Of a stretch of 64,000 bases of DNA, positions 26,903-35,904 are shown piece by piece. Origin of the DNA: Oscillibacter sp. (GTDB taxonomy: Bacteria; Bacillota; Clostridia; Oscillospirales; Oscillospiraceae); the NCBI GenBank assembly GCA_022791135.1, contig JAAVYM010000103.1, positions 1 through 64,000 on the forward strand, in the 5' to 3' direction. A program made the position numbers and the translations under genes. The first letter of the stretch is position 1, and each line of letters begins with the position of its first letter. Under the pieces are notes generated by a model, which saw nothing but the letters and a program-made list of their open reading frames with translations, did not search any database and was not told the DNA's origin.

Positions 26903-27747
26903 AGCGCTTGATCGTTCTTCTGGGTGTGGCGGGAGTCTCCCTCTCCGCCCTGCTGGTCCGCTGGTCCACTGCTCCCGCCCTCATCATGGCGCTGTACCGG
27001 ATGGCCTTTGCCGCGCTGCTGACCGCTCCGGCGGCTCTGCGGCGGCGGGAGGAGTTCCGGGGCATGTCCCAGCGGGCGCTGGGGCTGAGCCTCGCCAGCG
27101 GATTTTTCCTGGGGCTGCACTTCGCCTGCTATTTCGAGGCTCTTCACCGCACCACCATCGCCTCGGCGGTGGTGCTGGTGGACACGGAGGTGCTGTTCGT
27201 GGCCCTTGCCTCGGTGTTGCTGCTGCGCAGGCGGCTGGGCCGCCGGGCGTGGTGCTCCATCCTGCTGGCCTTCGCCGGCAGCGCGATGGTGGCCCTTGCC
27301 GACCAGACCGCGGGCACAGGCGCGCTTCAGGGGGATCTGATCGCCCTGGCCGGGGCGTTGTGCGTCTGCGTATACACCATGCTGGGGGCCGTCTGCCGGG
27401 AGACGCTGTCCACCACGGTTTATACATACCTGGTCTATCTCTCGGCGGCGGGGACGCTGCTGGCCGCCGCGGCCCTCAGGGGGACGCCGCTGGGAGGCTA
27501 CGGCCCGGTGAACCTGCTGACGGGACTGGGGCTGGCGGTGTTCTGCACCCTGCTGGGGCACAGCGTATTCAGCTGGGGGCTGAAGTACCTGCCTCCGGCC
27601 TTCATCTCCACGGCGAAGCTGCTGGAGCCGGTGCTCTCCTCCCTGTACGGCCTGTTTTTGTTTGGCGAGCGGCCCGGCGGCCTGGCGGTGCTGGGGGGCG
27701 GCATGATCCTGCTGGGCATCGCCCTTTACAGCCGGGAGGCGGCGTAG
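26899..27747 (+). CDS. EamA/DMT family transporter
   Basis: Ten-helix-like hydrophobic profile in two halves; FFLGLHFACYFEALHRTTIASAVVL and GHSVFSWGLKYLPPAFISTAKLLEPV. Confidence 0.88.
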   Translation: MKRLIVLLGVAGVSLSALLVRWSTAPALIMALYRMAFAALLTAPAALRRREEFRGMSQRALGLSLASGFFLGLHFACYFEALHRTTIASAVVLVDTEVLFVALASVLLLRRRLGRRAWCSILLAFAGSAMVALADQTAGTGALQGDLIALAGALCVCVYTMLGAVCRETLSTTVYTYLVYLSAAGTLLAAAALRGTPLGGYGPVNLLTGLGLAVFCTLLGHSVFSWGLKYLPPAFISTAKLLEPVLSSLYGLFLFGERPGGLAVLGGGMILLGIALYSREAA

Positions 27748-27831
27748 CGTTTTTGCCGTCAAGTCCCCGTTATTTCCAAACACGGCCGCCGGAACCCCGG
27801 CGCACGCGGAACGCGGAAGGAGAGAAGTTTT

Positions 27832-28308
27832 ATGGAGCAAACAATGAAGGTCCGGATCGTCCCCATGAACGCGGATCACCTGGACGAGATCGCCGCGTTG
27901 GAGCGGGCCTGCTTTCCGGACCCCTGGTCCCGGAACATGCTGGCGGAGGAGCTGGACAACGCCCTGGCCGCCTTTTTGGTGGCCCTGGACGAGCAGGGGG
28001 CCGTGGCGGGCTACGCGGGGCTGCACGTGGTGCTGGACGAGGGCTACATCCTGAACGTAGCCGTCCGGCCGGACTGCCGCCGCCGGGGCGTAGCCGGGCA
28101 GCTGCTCCAGGTCTTTTTGGACTTTGCCAGGGGGAACCACCTGGCCTTTTTGACCCTGGAGGTCCGGGCCTCCAACTACGCCGCCATCGCCCTTTACGGA
28201 AGCCGGGGCTTCCGGGGCGTGGGGCGGCGGAAAAACTACTACGAGCACCCCAGGGAGGACGCCGTCATCATGACGCTGGATCTGACCGGGGAACAGGAGG
28301 ATGCATGA
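27832..28308 (+). CDS. rimI: Ribosomal-protein-alanine N-acetyltransferase
   Basis: LNVAVRPDCRRRGVAGQLLQ, LEVRASNYAAIALYGSRGFRGVGRRKNYY; near tsaD. Confidence 0.9.
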   Translation: MEQTMKVRIVPMNADHLDEIAALERACFPDPWSRNMLAEELDNALAAFLVALDEQGAVAGYAGLHVVLDEGYILNVAVRPDCRRRGVAGQLLQVFLDFARGNHLAFLTLEVRASNYAAIALYGSRGFRGVGRRKNYYEHPREDAVIMTLDLTGEQEDA

Positions 28309-28904
28309 TGGAGCTGAGACTGGCCGGGCCGGAACAGACGGCGCTGGCCTATGAGCGGGACCTGCGGCCCGCCTTTCCCCCGGCGGAGCTGAAGCCTCTG
28401 GCCAATATCCAGGCCATGTGCCGGGACGGCTGCTACCGGCCCTGGTGCCTGTTTCAGGGGGAGGAGATCGTCGGGGAGTGCTTTTTGTGGCTGGGCCGGC
28501 CCGGCTGGGCGCTGCTGGACTATCTCTGCGTGGCGCAGGACCGCCGGAACGCCGGCGCCGGCGCCGCCATGCTGGCGCAGCTCCGCCGGGCAGAGCCGGA
28601 GACCGTCGTCCTGGTCGAGAGCGAGGCTCCGGAGCACGCCCCGGACCATCAGTTGGCGCAGCGGCGGCTGGGCTTTTACGCCCGCAACGGCCTCCGGACC
28701 GCCGGGTATGACACGGACGTCTTTGGCGTCCACTACAAAATGCTGTATCTGTCGGCAGAGTCCATGCCGGACGAAGTTCTGATCCGCGAAAACCGGTTTA
28801 TCTATCAAAACCGCTTCTCCAAGGAGAAATACGACCGTTTCGTGCGCATCCCCAGGGACCCGGCGGCAGGGCCGCTCCCCCAGGCACCCTGGAACGAGGA
28901 TTGA
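28305..28904 (+). CDS. GNAT family N-acetyltransferase
   Basis: ALLDYLCVAQDRRNAGAGAAMLAQLRR, GFYARNGLRTAGYDTDVFGVHYKMLYL. Confidence 0.75.
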   Translation: MMELRLAGPEQTALAYERDLRPAFPPAELKPLANIQAMCRDGCYRPWCLFQGEEIVGECFLWLGRPGWALLDYLCVAQDRRNAGAGAAMLAQLRRAEPETVVLVESEAPEHAPDHQLAQRRLGFYARNGLRTAGYDTDVFGVHYKMLYLSAESMPDEVLIRENRFIYQNRFSKEKYDRFVRIPRDPAAGPLPQAPWNED

Positions 28905-28917
28905 GGGAGGCTGCGGA

Positions 28918-29937
28918 ATGAAGATACGGGGTGTTGAATCCTCCTGTGACGAGACCGCCGTGGCGGTGGTGGAGGATGGGCGGCGGATCTTGTCCGACGC
29001 CATCGCCTCTCAGGTGGAGACTCACGCGCTCTATGGCGGCGTGGTGCCGGAAATCGCCTCTCGCAAGCACGTGGAGGCCATCGCCGCCCTGACAGAAAAG
29101 GCCCTGGCCGACGCGGGCTGCGCCCGGGGGGACATTGACGCCGTGGCGGCGACCTACGCGCCGGGGCTGATCGGCGCGGTGCTGGTGGGGCTGAGCTTTG
29201 CCAAGGCCGCGGCCCTGGGGCTGGGGATCCCGCTGATTCCCGTCCACCATATCCGGGGCCATATCGCCGCCAACTATCTGGCCTTTCCGGAGCTGGAGCC
29301 GCCCTTTCTGGCCCTGGCGATCTCCGGGGGGAACACCCTGCTTATCGACGTGGCAGGCTACACCGGCATGACCATTCTGGGCGGAACCCGGGACGACGCG
29401 GCGGGAGAGTGCTTTGACAAGGCCGCCCGGGTACTGGACCTGCCCTACCCCGGCGGGAAGCCTATAGACGACCTGGCGCAGCAGTCCCGGGGCGGCGTCT
29501 ATCACCTGCCCCACGCCCAGGTGGACGGTGCACCGCTGGACATGAGCTTTTCCGGCCTGAAGACGGCGGTGGTAAATCTGGCTCACCACGCCCGGCAGAC
29601 CGGCCAGGCGCTGGACCGGGCCGCCCTGGCCCGGGACTTCTCCCAGGCCGTCAGCGACGCCCTGGTTCCCCGGGCCATGGAGGCCGCCCGGCTGGCCGGA
29701 CGGAAGACCATCGTGGCCGCCGGCGGCGTGGCCGCCAACTCCATCATCCGGGCGGATCTGGAGCGGGCCTGCCGGGAGGCGGGCTGCCGGCTCTACCTGC
29801 CGCCCCTGCGGCTGTGCGGGGACAACGGGGCCATGATCGCCGCCCAGGGCTACTACGAATACCTGGCCGGACACACGGCGGGGATGGATCTGAACGCCTG
29901 CGCCACCAAAGACCTCTCGGAAGAGAGTGGAGCGTAA
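28918..29937 (+). CDS. tsaD: tRNA N6-adenosine threonylcarbamoyltransferase
   Basis: ESSCDETAVAVVEDGRRILSD, HHIRGHIAANYL, SGGNTLL, GGVAANSIIR. Confidence 0.95.
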   Translation: MKIRGVESSCDETAVAVVEDGRRILSDAIASQVETHALYGGVVPEIASRKHVEAIAALTEKALADAGCARGDIDAVAATYAPGLIGAVLVGLSFAKAAALGLGIPLIPVHHIRGHIAANYLAFPELEPPFLALAISGGNTLLIDVAGYTGMTILGGTRDDAAGECFDKAARVLDLPYPGGKPIDDLAQQSRGGVYHLPHAQVDGAPLDMSFSGLKTAVVNLAHHARQTGQALDRAALARDFSQAVSDALVPRAMEAARLAGRKTIVAAGGVAANSIIRADLERACREAGCRLYLPPLRLCGDNGAMIAAQGYYEYLAGHTAGMDLNACATKDLSEESGA

Positions 29938-29985
29938 AAAGCGGGGAGTGGAGCTTTCCTCCGGGGAAGGCTCCACTCTCCGCTT

Positions 29986-30300
29986 TCATTTCTCCGGCTC
30001 CCATCCGCACCGCTCCAGGTCCACGGTGCCGTCCAGCCGGAAAACGGCGCCCTCCGCCTCCAGCAACGCCCGCTGGGTCCCGGGGCCATAGGCGTCGAAA
30101 GCCGCCTTTATCCCGCCGAAGCGGTCCACCACCCGATGGCAGGGGACCTCCGGTTCCCGGCAGCCCGCCATGGCGTAGCCCACCATCCGGGCGCCGCGGG
30201 GCATCCCCGCCAGGCGAGCGACCTGGCCGTAGGTCGCCACCTTTCCCGGGGGGATGCAGCGGACGATATCCCAAAACACCGCAAAAACCGGGCCGCTCAT
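29986..30300 (-). CDS. MGMT/ATL family methyltransferase-domain protein
   Basis: VFWDIVRCIPPGKVATYGQVARLAGMPRGARMVGYAM...VPCHRVV; retains PCHRV; no N-terminal domain. Confidence 0.85.
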   Translation of the reverse strand: MSGPVFAVFWDIVRCIPPGKVATYGQVARLAGMPRGARMVGYAMAGCREPEVPCHRVVDRFGGIKAAFDAYGPGTQRALLEAEGAVFRLDGTVDLERCGWEPEK

Positions 30301-31112
30301 CGCTCCCGCACCTCGTACAGATCCGTCCTCCGGGCAAAGAGGATGGGAAGCTGGCGGCGGATCGACTCGATTTGACTCAGGTCCAGGTCGGCATACAGCG
30401 TTTCCTCCTCCGCCCCGGCCTGGCAGAGGACCCCTCCCCAGGGGTCCACGGCAATAGAGCCGCCGTAGGCTACATATGCGGCCGACTCGTCCCTGGCCGG
30501 GGAAACTCCCACGGTGAAGCATTGGTTATCCACTGCCCTTTGGCGGAACAGCAGCTCCCAGTGAGCCGGACCGGTGGTCCTGTTGAATGCAGCGGGAACG
30601 AAGATGCATTTCGCCCCCCGCAGGCACATGCACCGGGCCAGCTCCTCAAAACGAAAGTCAAAGCAGATACAAAGGCCCATGGTTCCGAACTCCGTCTCGA
30701 AGGTGGTGACGGCGTTTCCCGGGGAAAGGGTATCCGACTCCATGAAGCGCTGCCCGCCCTCCACGTCGATGTCGAAGAGATGGGCCTTACGGTGCCTGGC
30801 GAGAAGCTCCCCTCCCCGGCCGTAGACATAGCTGGTGTTGTAGACCTTCTCCTCCGACAGCTCCGGCAGGGAGCCGCCCACCACGTATAGGCCCAGCTCC
30901 CCCGCCAGGGCGGACAGGGCCTGCTGGGCCTCGCCACCGGCCTCCTCGCCGTAGGCGCGGAAGCAGGCGTTGTCGTAAGGGCAGCAGAACATCTCCGGCA
31001 AAACGGCAATGTCCGTTCCCCGGGTCTTGGCCTCCCGAAGCTTTTGGCAGGCGGTCCGGATGTTTTCTTCCTTGTCCGCCGTCACCGGCATTTGAATCAG
31101 CGCAACGCGCAT
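30297..31112 (-). CDS. Carbon-nitrogen hydrolase (nitrilase family)
   Basis: VAVLPEMFCCPYDN, HRKAHLFDID, GLCICFDFRF Glu-Lys-Cys motifs. Confidence 0.9.
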   Translation of the reverse strand: MRVALIQMPVTADKEENIRTACQKLREAKTRGTDIAVLPEMFCCPYDNACFRAYGEEAGGEAQQALSALAGELGLYVVGGSLPELSEEKVYNTSYVYGRGGELLARHRKAHLFDIDVEGGQRFMESDTLSPGNAVTTFETEFGTMGLCICFDFRFEELARCMCLRGAKCIFVPAAFNRTTGPAHWELLFRQRAVDNQCFTVGVSPARDESAAYVAYGGSIAVDPWGGVLCQAGAEEETLYADLDLSQIESIRRQLPILFARRTDLYEVRER

Positions 31113-31168
31113 GGCGCACCTCCTGTTCAGCGCTGGAGTCCAGGTTCTCTCCGCAGCTTGATAGAGCT

Positions 31169-31198
31169 ATTGTATCACGGCCCGAACCGTGATACAAT
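31169..31198. promoter_or_regulatory. 12-bp-arm inverted repeat between divergent genes
   Basis: attgtatcacgg-cccgaa-ccgtgatacaat, perfect arms. Confidence 0.6.
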
Positions 31199-31226
31199 GC
31201 AAAAAACGGAGAAAGGAGGCTGGGCT

Positions 31227-31679
31227 ATGGCGGTTTACACGGAGACGAAGACCTATCAGACCAAAGCTCACATGGGCATGATTGACGTGACGGGGGATTT
31301 TCAGCACGCGGTGACGGCAGCGTGCCGGGAGCACGGCATCTCCGCCGGGACGGTGACGGGCTTTACTACCGGCGGCGTAGCGGGGCTGACCACCCTGGAG
31401 TTCGAGCCGGGGATGGTGAACCACGACCTGAAGGCGGCGCTGGATGTATTTTCCCCCTATTTGGACGAAAAGGGGCACGTGGTACCCTACTGGCATCACG
31501 AGACCTGGCACGACGACAACGGCTCCTCGCATATCAAGGCAGCGCTGTTGTCGCCGTTTATTACCGTGCCCTTTGTGGACGGGAAAATCACAGTAGGTCC
31601 CTGGCAGAACTTGACCCTGGTGGAGTGCGACACGAGAAACCGGGTCCGGGACATCGTGTTCCAGGTAATGGGGGAGTGA
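31227..31679 (+). CDS. YjbQ/UPF0047 family protein
   Basis: HDLKAALDVFSPYL...HHETWHDDNGSSHIKAALLSPFITVPFVDGKITVGPWQNLTLVECD. Confidence 0.9.
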   Translation: MAVYTETKTYQTKAHMGMIDVTGDFQHAVTAACREHGISAGTVTGFTTGGVAGLTTLEFEPGMVNHDLKAALDVFSPYLDEKGHVVPYWHHETWHDDNGSSHIKAALLSPFITVPFVDGKITVGPWQNLTLVECDTRNRVRDIVFQVMGE

Positions 31680-31800
31680 GTCCCTTTTCTTTCGGGAAAG
31701 AAAAGGAACCAAAAGAAAGCTGGCGCGCTCTGGCTGCCTGGTGGTTATCCGGACCGAATCGACGGCGGCGGGGTCTTGGCCCTGCCGCCGTCTTTTTGCT
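31680..31800. repeat. Dispersed intergenic repeat, copy A
   Basis: CCTTTTCTTTC-GG-GAAAGAAAAGG hairpin then AACCAAAAGAAAGCTGGC...CGACGGC; related to 38637-38735. Confidence 0.55.
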
Positions 31801-31864
31801 CCGGCGCTATGGGTTCGTGGGGAGTCGGGACTGGGCGCTGGGTTCTCTCCTTGCGGAAAACGGG

Positions 31865-34800
31865 TCAGGGGCTGGTGCCCAATTGGCCGCAGCGCCAGCC
31901 GTCCTCCGTTTTGGCGAGATAGCCGATTGCCCACCGGATATGCGCGCCGTTTGGAGCTTTGCCGTATTCACCCTGGTAGGCGGCCGCGTTTCCCGCCAGG
32001 TTTCCGCTGAGGCTGTAGGCGCTGTCGTTCTCCAAAACGAAGATTTCGTGATAGGAGAAATAGAGCCGGTCCTCGTCCTCCTCCCAGCCGGAGATGATGT
32101 CCGGGGTCAGATGCTCCTCCAGCTCCACGATCGTCCGGCTGTAGGTATAGGCCCAGTGGCTGCCGGGGGTACAGCGAAGACGAGGCTGGGTATAGGCTTC
32201 CACCCACTCCCGGGCAATCTCCAGGCGGCCCTGGCCCCGGTCGGGAATTGCGATATCGCCCTGGAGCGCCTGGAATTCCGCGTCGTCGTACCAAAGGCGC
32301 ATAAAACCGAAGATTCCAACGTCAAAGGGGTCCGGCTGGGGCCGGTTGGACACCGCCCGAAGCCAGGCGTCCCCCCGCCAGTGGTGGAGGAACACCAGCT
32401 CGCTGTCCGGCCAAAAGCGTAGGCTGATGTTCCCCCCCTGGTTCATCACCAGCAAAGAGGTGGCCGGCATGCTCCCAGGGGAGTCCGCGTAGCTCCAGTC
32501 GTAATCGCCGGTGAATTCCCGGAGCCGGTCCGGTTCGCCGGCCGCCTGGATGTCCGCGTTATACCGCCCTCCGCCCTCCGGGACCAGCAGGGTCAGAGCG
32601 GCGGTTTCTCCCTCCAGGATCTCGTCCAGCGCCGCCTGGGCCAGCTCGGAGGCGGACACGGCGGGGGCCTGGAGGGTGGCGACGCCCAGGTCAATGGTCC
32701 ACTCCGGCTCCATTCCCTCCAGGCTCTCCCGCAGGCGTTCCTCCGTGGGATTTCCGGCCTGCCGGAAGGCGGTGCAGAACACCAGGGCCGTGCCGGATGT
32801 TTCGCCGCCTTGGGGCACCTCCCGGAAAACCAGGTAGGTGGTCTCGGGATAGCAGGGGTCCACCCAGCAGTCCTCCCCCTTCAGAGCCGGACTGTCCTGC
32901 GGCTCCGGAGCGTGAAACTCATAGCTCACCGCCCAAAGGAGGTATTCCCGGCTCCTCGACTCCATGTGACAGATTCCGTCTACGCCGGTGATGCGCCAGT
33001 CGTCGTAAAACGCCCCCTCCATGCGGGCGTCCTTGTACGCCTGTTCCACCACCGCCAGGGCATTGTCCCGCACCCCAGCCTGAAAGTCATACTCCGCCGC
33101 CATATGATCCGCAAAATGCCGCTGGTCGTTGTAGACCAGGAGGTTTTCCCCGTCAAAGTACAGCGTTCTGTACTCGTTGGAGCGGGCCAGCGGCGTATGG
33201 GAGGACAGCGAATAGGGATCGACCCGGAAGGGCTGGCTCCGGCTGACGGTGTCCCAGCCCTCGAACCAAAATGCGTTGAATCCCGGCCAGACGTCTTCCA
33301 GAACGTCGTTCAGGTCTACCCGGTAGTAGTTCTCGCCCCGGCGGAAGTAAAACTCCCCGGCGAACGACGCCCCGGAGACCAGCTCCTTTTCCCCGTCGCC
33401 GTCCAGGTCCAGCATCGCCGGAAACCCCTCCATCCGGGCCAGGAGGACGGGCCAGCCCTCCTCGTTCAGGTAGTAATATTCATGGGTGAGGGTCCGGGGG
33501 CCGTCGTTGGCGTTGTAGGTGATGCAAAAGCCGTCGTGGCCCAGGAGATTGCGGAAGAAAGAGGCGCTGTACTTCCCGCCCGCCCCGGGGCGGAAGGACC
33601 AGAAGGGCCGGGGCCAGGAGCTGAGCACATTGCGCTGGACCCCGGCGAAAACCTTGCCGCCCATGGAGGCCGGGGGACCGGCCTCGAAGAACAGCAGTCC
33701 GTACTCTCCCAAGACGTGTTCCGGATCCTCCAGGCCGCCCAGCATACGCATGCTGCCATCCTCATTGGGACTGGAAAGGGCCTCCGCCGCCTGGGGTTCA
33801 TAGGGTTCCAGACCGTCCAGGGGGATGGTGAGGACCGGTTCCCAGTCCGGCTGCTCTGCTGTTTGCAGGCTCTCACAGGAGAGGACCGCCTCCCGAATGC
33901 GCCCCGCTACCTGGTTCATCAGGGACATGCCCTCGGTCCGGCCCGTTTTCATCTCCGGCGCCCATTTGGGCTGGGTCAGGACATAGCGGCACCGGCTGTC
34001 GCCGCCCAGGATTTCCATCGTATTTTGCGCCGAATCCGGGTACTCCTCCGCGTCTGGCTCCAGCCGGTAGAGGGAGCCGAGCCAGCCCATAGGGCGCTCC
34101 CGGCTGGAGGATGCCGACATAAGCACTCCCCAGTAAACCCGGAGCAGCTCGCCCTCCTCCAGGTCGAAAAACTCCGGCGGGTTCTCCGGGGTATAGACGA
34201 TCAGCTTGGACATGATATCGCCGTCCGGGCCGCCGTAGTTTTCCAGCTCCTCCGCCAAGACGGCCACGGCCTCGTCCACTGTGCTGAAGGCGGCTTCCTC
34301 CTCCGTCTTCTTCGCCCCGGTGAAGGTAACGGCGCAAACCAGCGCCGCCAGGGCCACGGCGGCAAAGAGAGCCGTCCCCAAATTTCTCCGGTTCCCGGCG
34401 ATGCGGGCGATCCGGTCCGTCAGCTGCCGCTTGCCCGCTGTCATGGTGGTTGCGGAGAGCAGGGGGTTGCCGGGGGACTTCCGCACAGGGATGAGGGACA
34501 GCAGCGTCCGGCCATAGGGGATCCGCTCCGCCTCTCCCAGTCGTCGGAGAGCCGCCTCGTCGCAGGCCAGCTCGCAGTCCGTCCGGGAGGCCAGCGCCGC
34601 CCACCAGACCAGGGGATCGAACCAGTACGCCACCAGGCACACCCCCCGCAGCAGCGACCACAGCGGGTCGCCGTGCCGGGCGTGGGACTCCTCGTGGGCC
34701 ATCACGTGCCGGAGGCTGTCCGGGCTTTGCACGGCGGCAGGGGTCAGGTAGACGGCGGGCCGGAACAGCCCGAAGAGGCACGGCGAGGGCAGCCCCCGCT

Positions 34801-35335
34801 CCACCAGGTAGACAGGGCGCTTCGCGCCTTCCACGAAATAGGGCCTCCGCCCCTTCCGAAGCTTCCCCCAAAAGCGGAGGTTGGACCATGCCAGCCAGAG
34901 GGCCATAAGGGCCATTCCGATGTACCAGGTCCAGCGGAACAAATCCTCCAGGGCAATCTGGTGGGTATATTCCACCTCATGGATCACCTGGTGGCGGTTG
35001 GAATAGATGTAGATATTGTCCTCCGAGGACGGCCCCAGCACAATCCGGGGGTCCTCCTGACTGGTGTAAGGCGACCACGCACCCTCCGGGCCTCTCAGCG
35101 TCACCCCGGCGGGTTCCATATACAGCGACCGGCTCCCGGTGTCCAGCGCCACCGGTTCCGCCGCCGTCAGCAGGCTGAACCCCGCCGCCGGAAGGCTGAG
35201 GGGCGTCAGCAGCCGCAGCAGCACCAGTCCCCAGAGAGCGTACTGCACCCGGCGGGACAGCGTGTTTCGAAACAGCCGGCGCAGAACCAGCAGCGCCAAA
35301 ATCAGCCCGGAGGAAGTCAGCAGGATCTCCCTCAT
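31865..35335 (-). CDS. BlaR1-like M56 family membrane metalloprotease with very long C-terminal region
   Basis: N-terminal TM helices, VMAHEESHARHGDPLW (HExxH), YPIGRTLLS-type region; overlaps blaI-like gene. Confidence 0.82.
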   Translation of the reverse strand: MREILLTSSGLILALLVLRRLFRNTLSRRVQYALWGLVLLRLLTPLSLPAAGFSLLTAAEPVALDTGSRSLYMEPAGVTLRGPEGAWSPYTSQEDPRIVLGPSSEDNIYIYSNRHQVIHEVEYTHQIALEDLFRWTWYIGMALMALWLAWSNLRFWGKLRKGRRPYFVEGAKRPVYLVERGLPSPCLFGLFRPAVYLTPAAVQSPDSLRHVMAHEESHARHGDPLWSLLRGVCLVAYWFDPLVWWAALASRTDCELACDEAALRRLGEAERIPYGRTLLSLIPVRKSPGNPLLSATTMTAGKRQLTDRIARIAGNRRNLGTALFAAVALAALVCAVTFTGAKKTEEEAAFSTVDEAVAVLAEELENYGGPDGDIMSKLIVYTPENPPEFFDLEEGELLRVYWGVLMSASSSRERPMGWLGSLYRLEPDAEEYPDSAQNTMEILGGDSRCRYVLTQPKWAPEMKTGRTEGMSLMNQVAGRIREAVLSCESLQTAEQPDWEPVLTIPLDGLEPYEPQAAEALSSPNEDGSMRMLGGLEDPEHVLGEYGLLFFEAGPPASMGGKVFAGVQRNVLSSWPRPFWSFRPGAGGKYSASFFRNLLGHDGFCITYNANDGPRTLTHEYYYLNEEGWPVLLARMEGFPAMLDLDGDGEKELVSGASFAGEFYFRRGENYYRVDLNDVLEDVWPGFNAFWFEGWDTVSRSQPFRVDPYSLSSHTPLARSNEYRTLYFDGENLLVYNDQRHFADHMAAEYDFQAGVRDNALAVVEQAYKDARMEGAFYDDWRITGVDGICHMESRSREYLLWAVSYEFHAPEPQDSPALKGEDCWVDPCYPETTYLVFREVPQGGETSGTALVFCTAFRQAGNPTEERLRESLEGMEPEWTIDLGVATLQAPAVSASELAQAALDEILEGETAALTLLVPEGGGRYNADIQAAGEPDRLREFTGDYDWSYADSPGSMPATSLLVMNQGGNISLRFWPDSELVFLHHWRGDAWLRAVSNRPQPDPFDVGIFGFMRLWYDDAEFQALQGDIAIPDRGQGRLEIAREWVEAYTQPRLRCTPGSHWAYTYSRTIVELEEHLTPDIISGWEEDEDRLYFSYHEIFVLENDSAYSLSGNLAGNAAAYQGEYGKAPNGAHIRWAIGYLAKTEDGWRCGQLGTSP

Positions 35336-35709
35336 CCCTCCTCACCTCCCGCCTTATCCAAAATAGCGGACAGCTCCGCAATGTCCGCCTCAGACAGCCG
35401 GTGGTTCTCCACCATGGCGCTCATCATCAGGCCCAAGCTGCCGCCATAGACCCGGGAGAGGAAGCTCTCCGTCTCCGCCTGAGCGGCGTCCTCCCGCCGG
35501 AAAGCGGGGTAATACCGCTTGGCCCGCTCCCCCTCCTCATGCCGGACAGCCCCCTTCGCCTCCAGGCGGGCCAGCATAGTAATGACCGTGTTTTTGCTCC
35601 AGCCGGTCTCCTCCCGGACCGCCGCCGTCAGCTCCGTAATCGTCCTGGGCGCGCGGTCCCACAGGCGGCGCATCAGCTTCCACTCGCTGTCGGACAGGTT
35701 GATCTTCAT
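35332..35709 (-). CDS. BlaI/MecI/CopY family transcriptional repressor
   Basis: LSDSEWKLMRRLWDRAPRTITELTAAVREETGWSKNTVITMLARLEAKGAVRHEEGERAKRYYP. Confidence 0.93.
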   Translation of the reverse strand: MKINLSDSEWKLMRRLWDRAPRTITELTAAVREETGWSKNTVITMLARLEAKGAVRHEEGERAKRYYPAFRREDAAQAETESFLSRVYGGSLGLMMSAMVENHRLSEADIAELSAILDKAGGEEG

Positions 35710-35736
35710 CGCGATTCCCCCTTTCGGTATACAACT

Positions 35737-35775
35737 GTCTACCTAAAGAATAGCAGAGAGGTAGACACTTGTCAA
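35737..35775 (-). promoter_or_regulatory. Promoter and BlaI-type operators
   Basis: Minus strand TTGACA-N17-TATTCT with inverted GTCTACCT/AGGTAGAC half-sites (35737-35744, 35759-35766). Confidence 0.65.
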
Positions 35776-35904
35776 CCCCTAATGATTTTGGAGCCGGGAA
35801 AGCCCGGCAGTTCCGGGAGGCAGACCCAGCACCACCGGCTTGAAGCTCTCGTCCGCAGGTGCTATACTGGGGCTGCGGCACAGGCCGCGGAACGGAGGGT
35901 TTTT

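Noticed and set aside
26809-28248. 479-aa minus-strand ORF
   Set aside because: Antisense to EamA transporter and rimI; low-complexity Gln/Arg/Pro composition.
32810-35449. 879-aa plus-strand ORF
   Set aside because: Antisense to the BlaR1-like gene; no recognisable domain.
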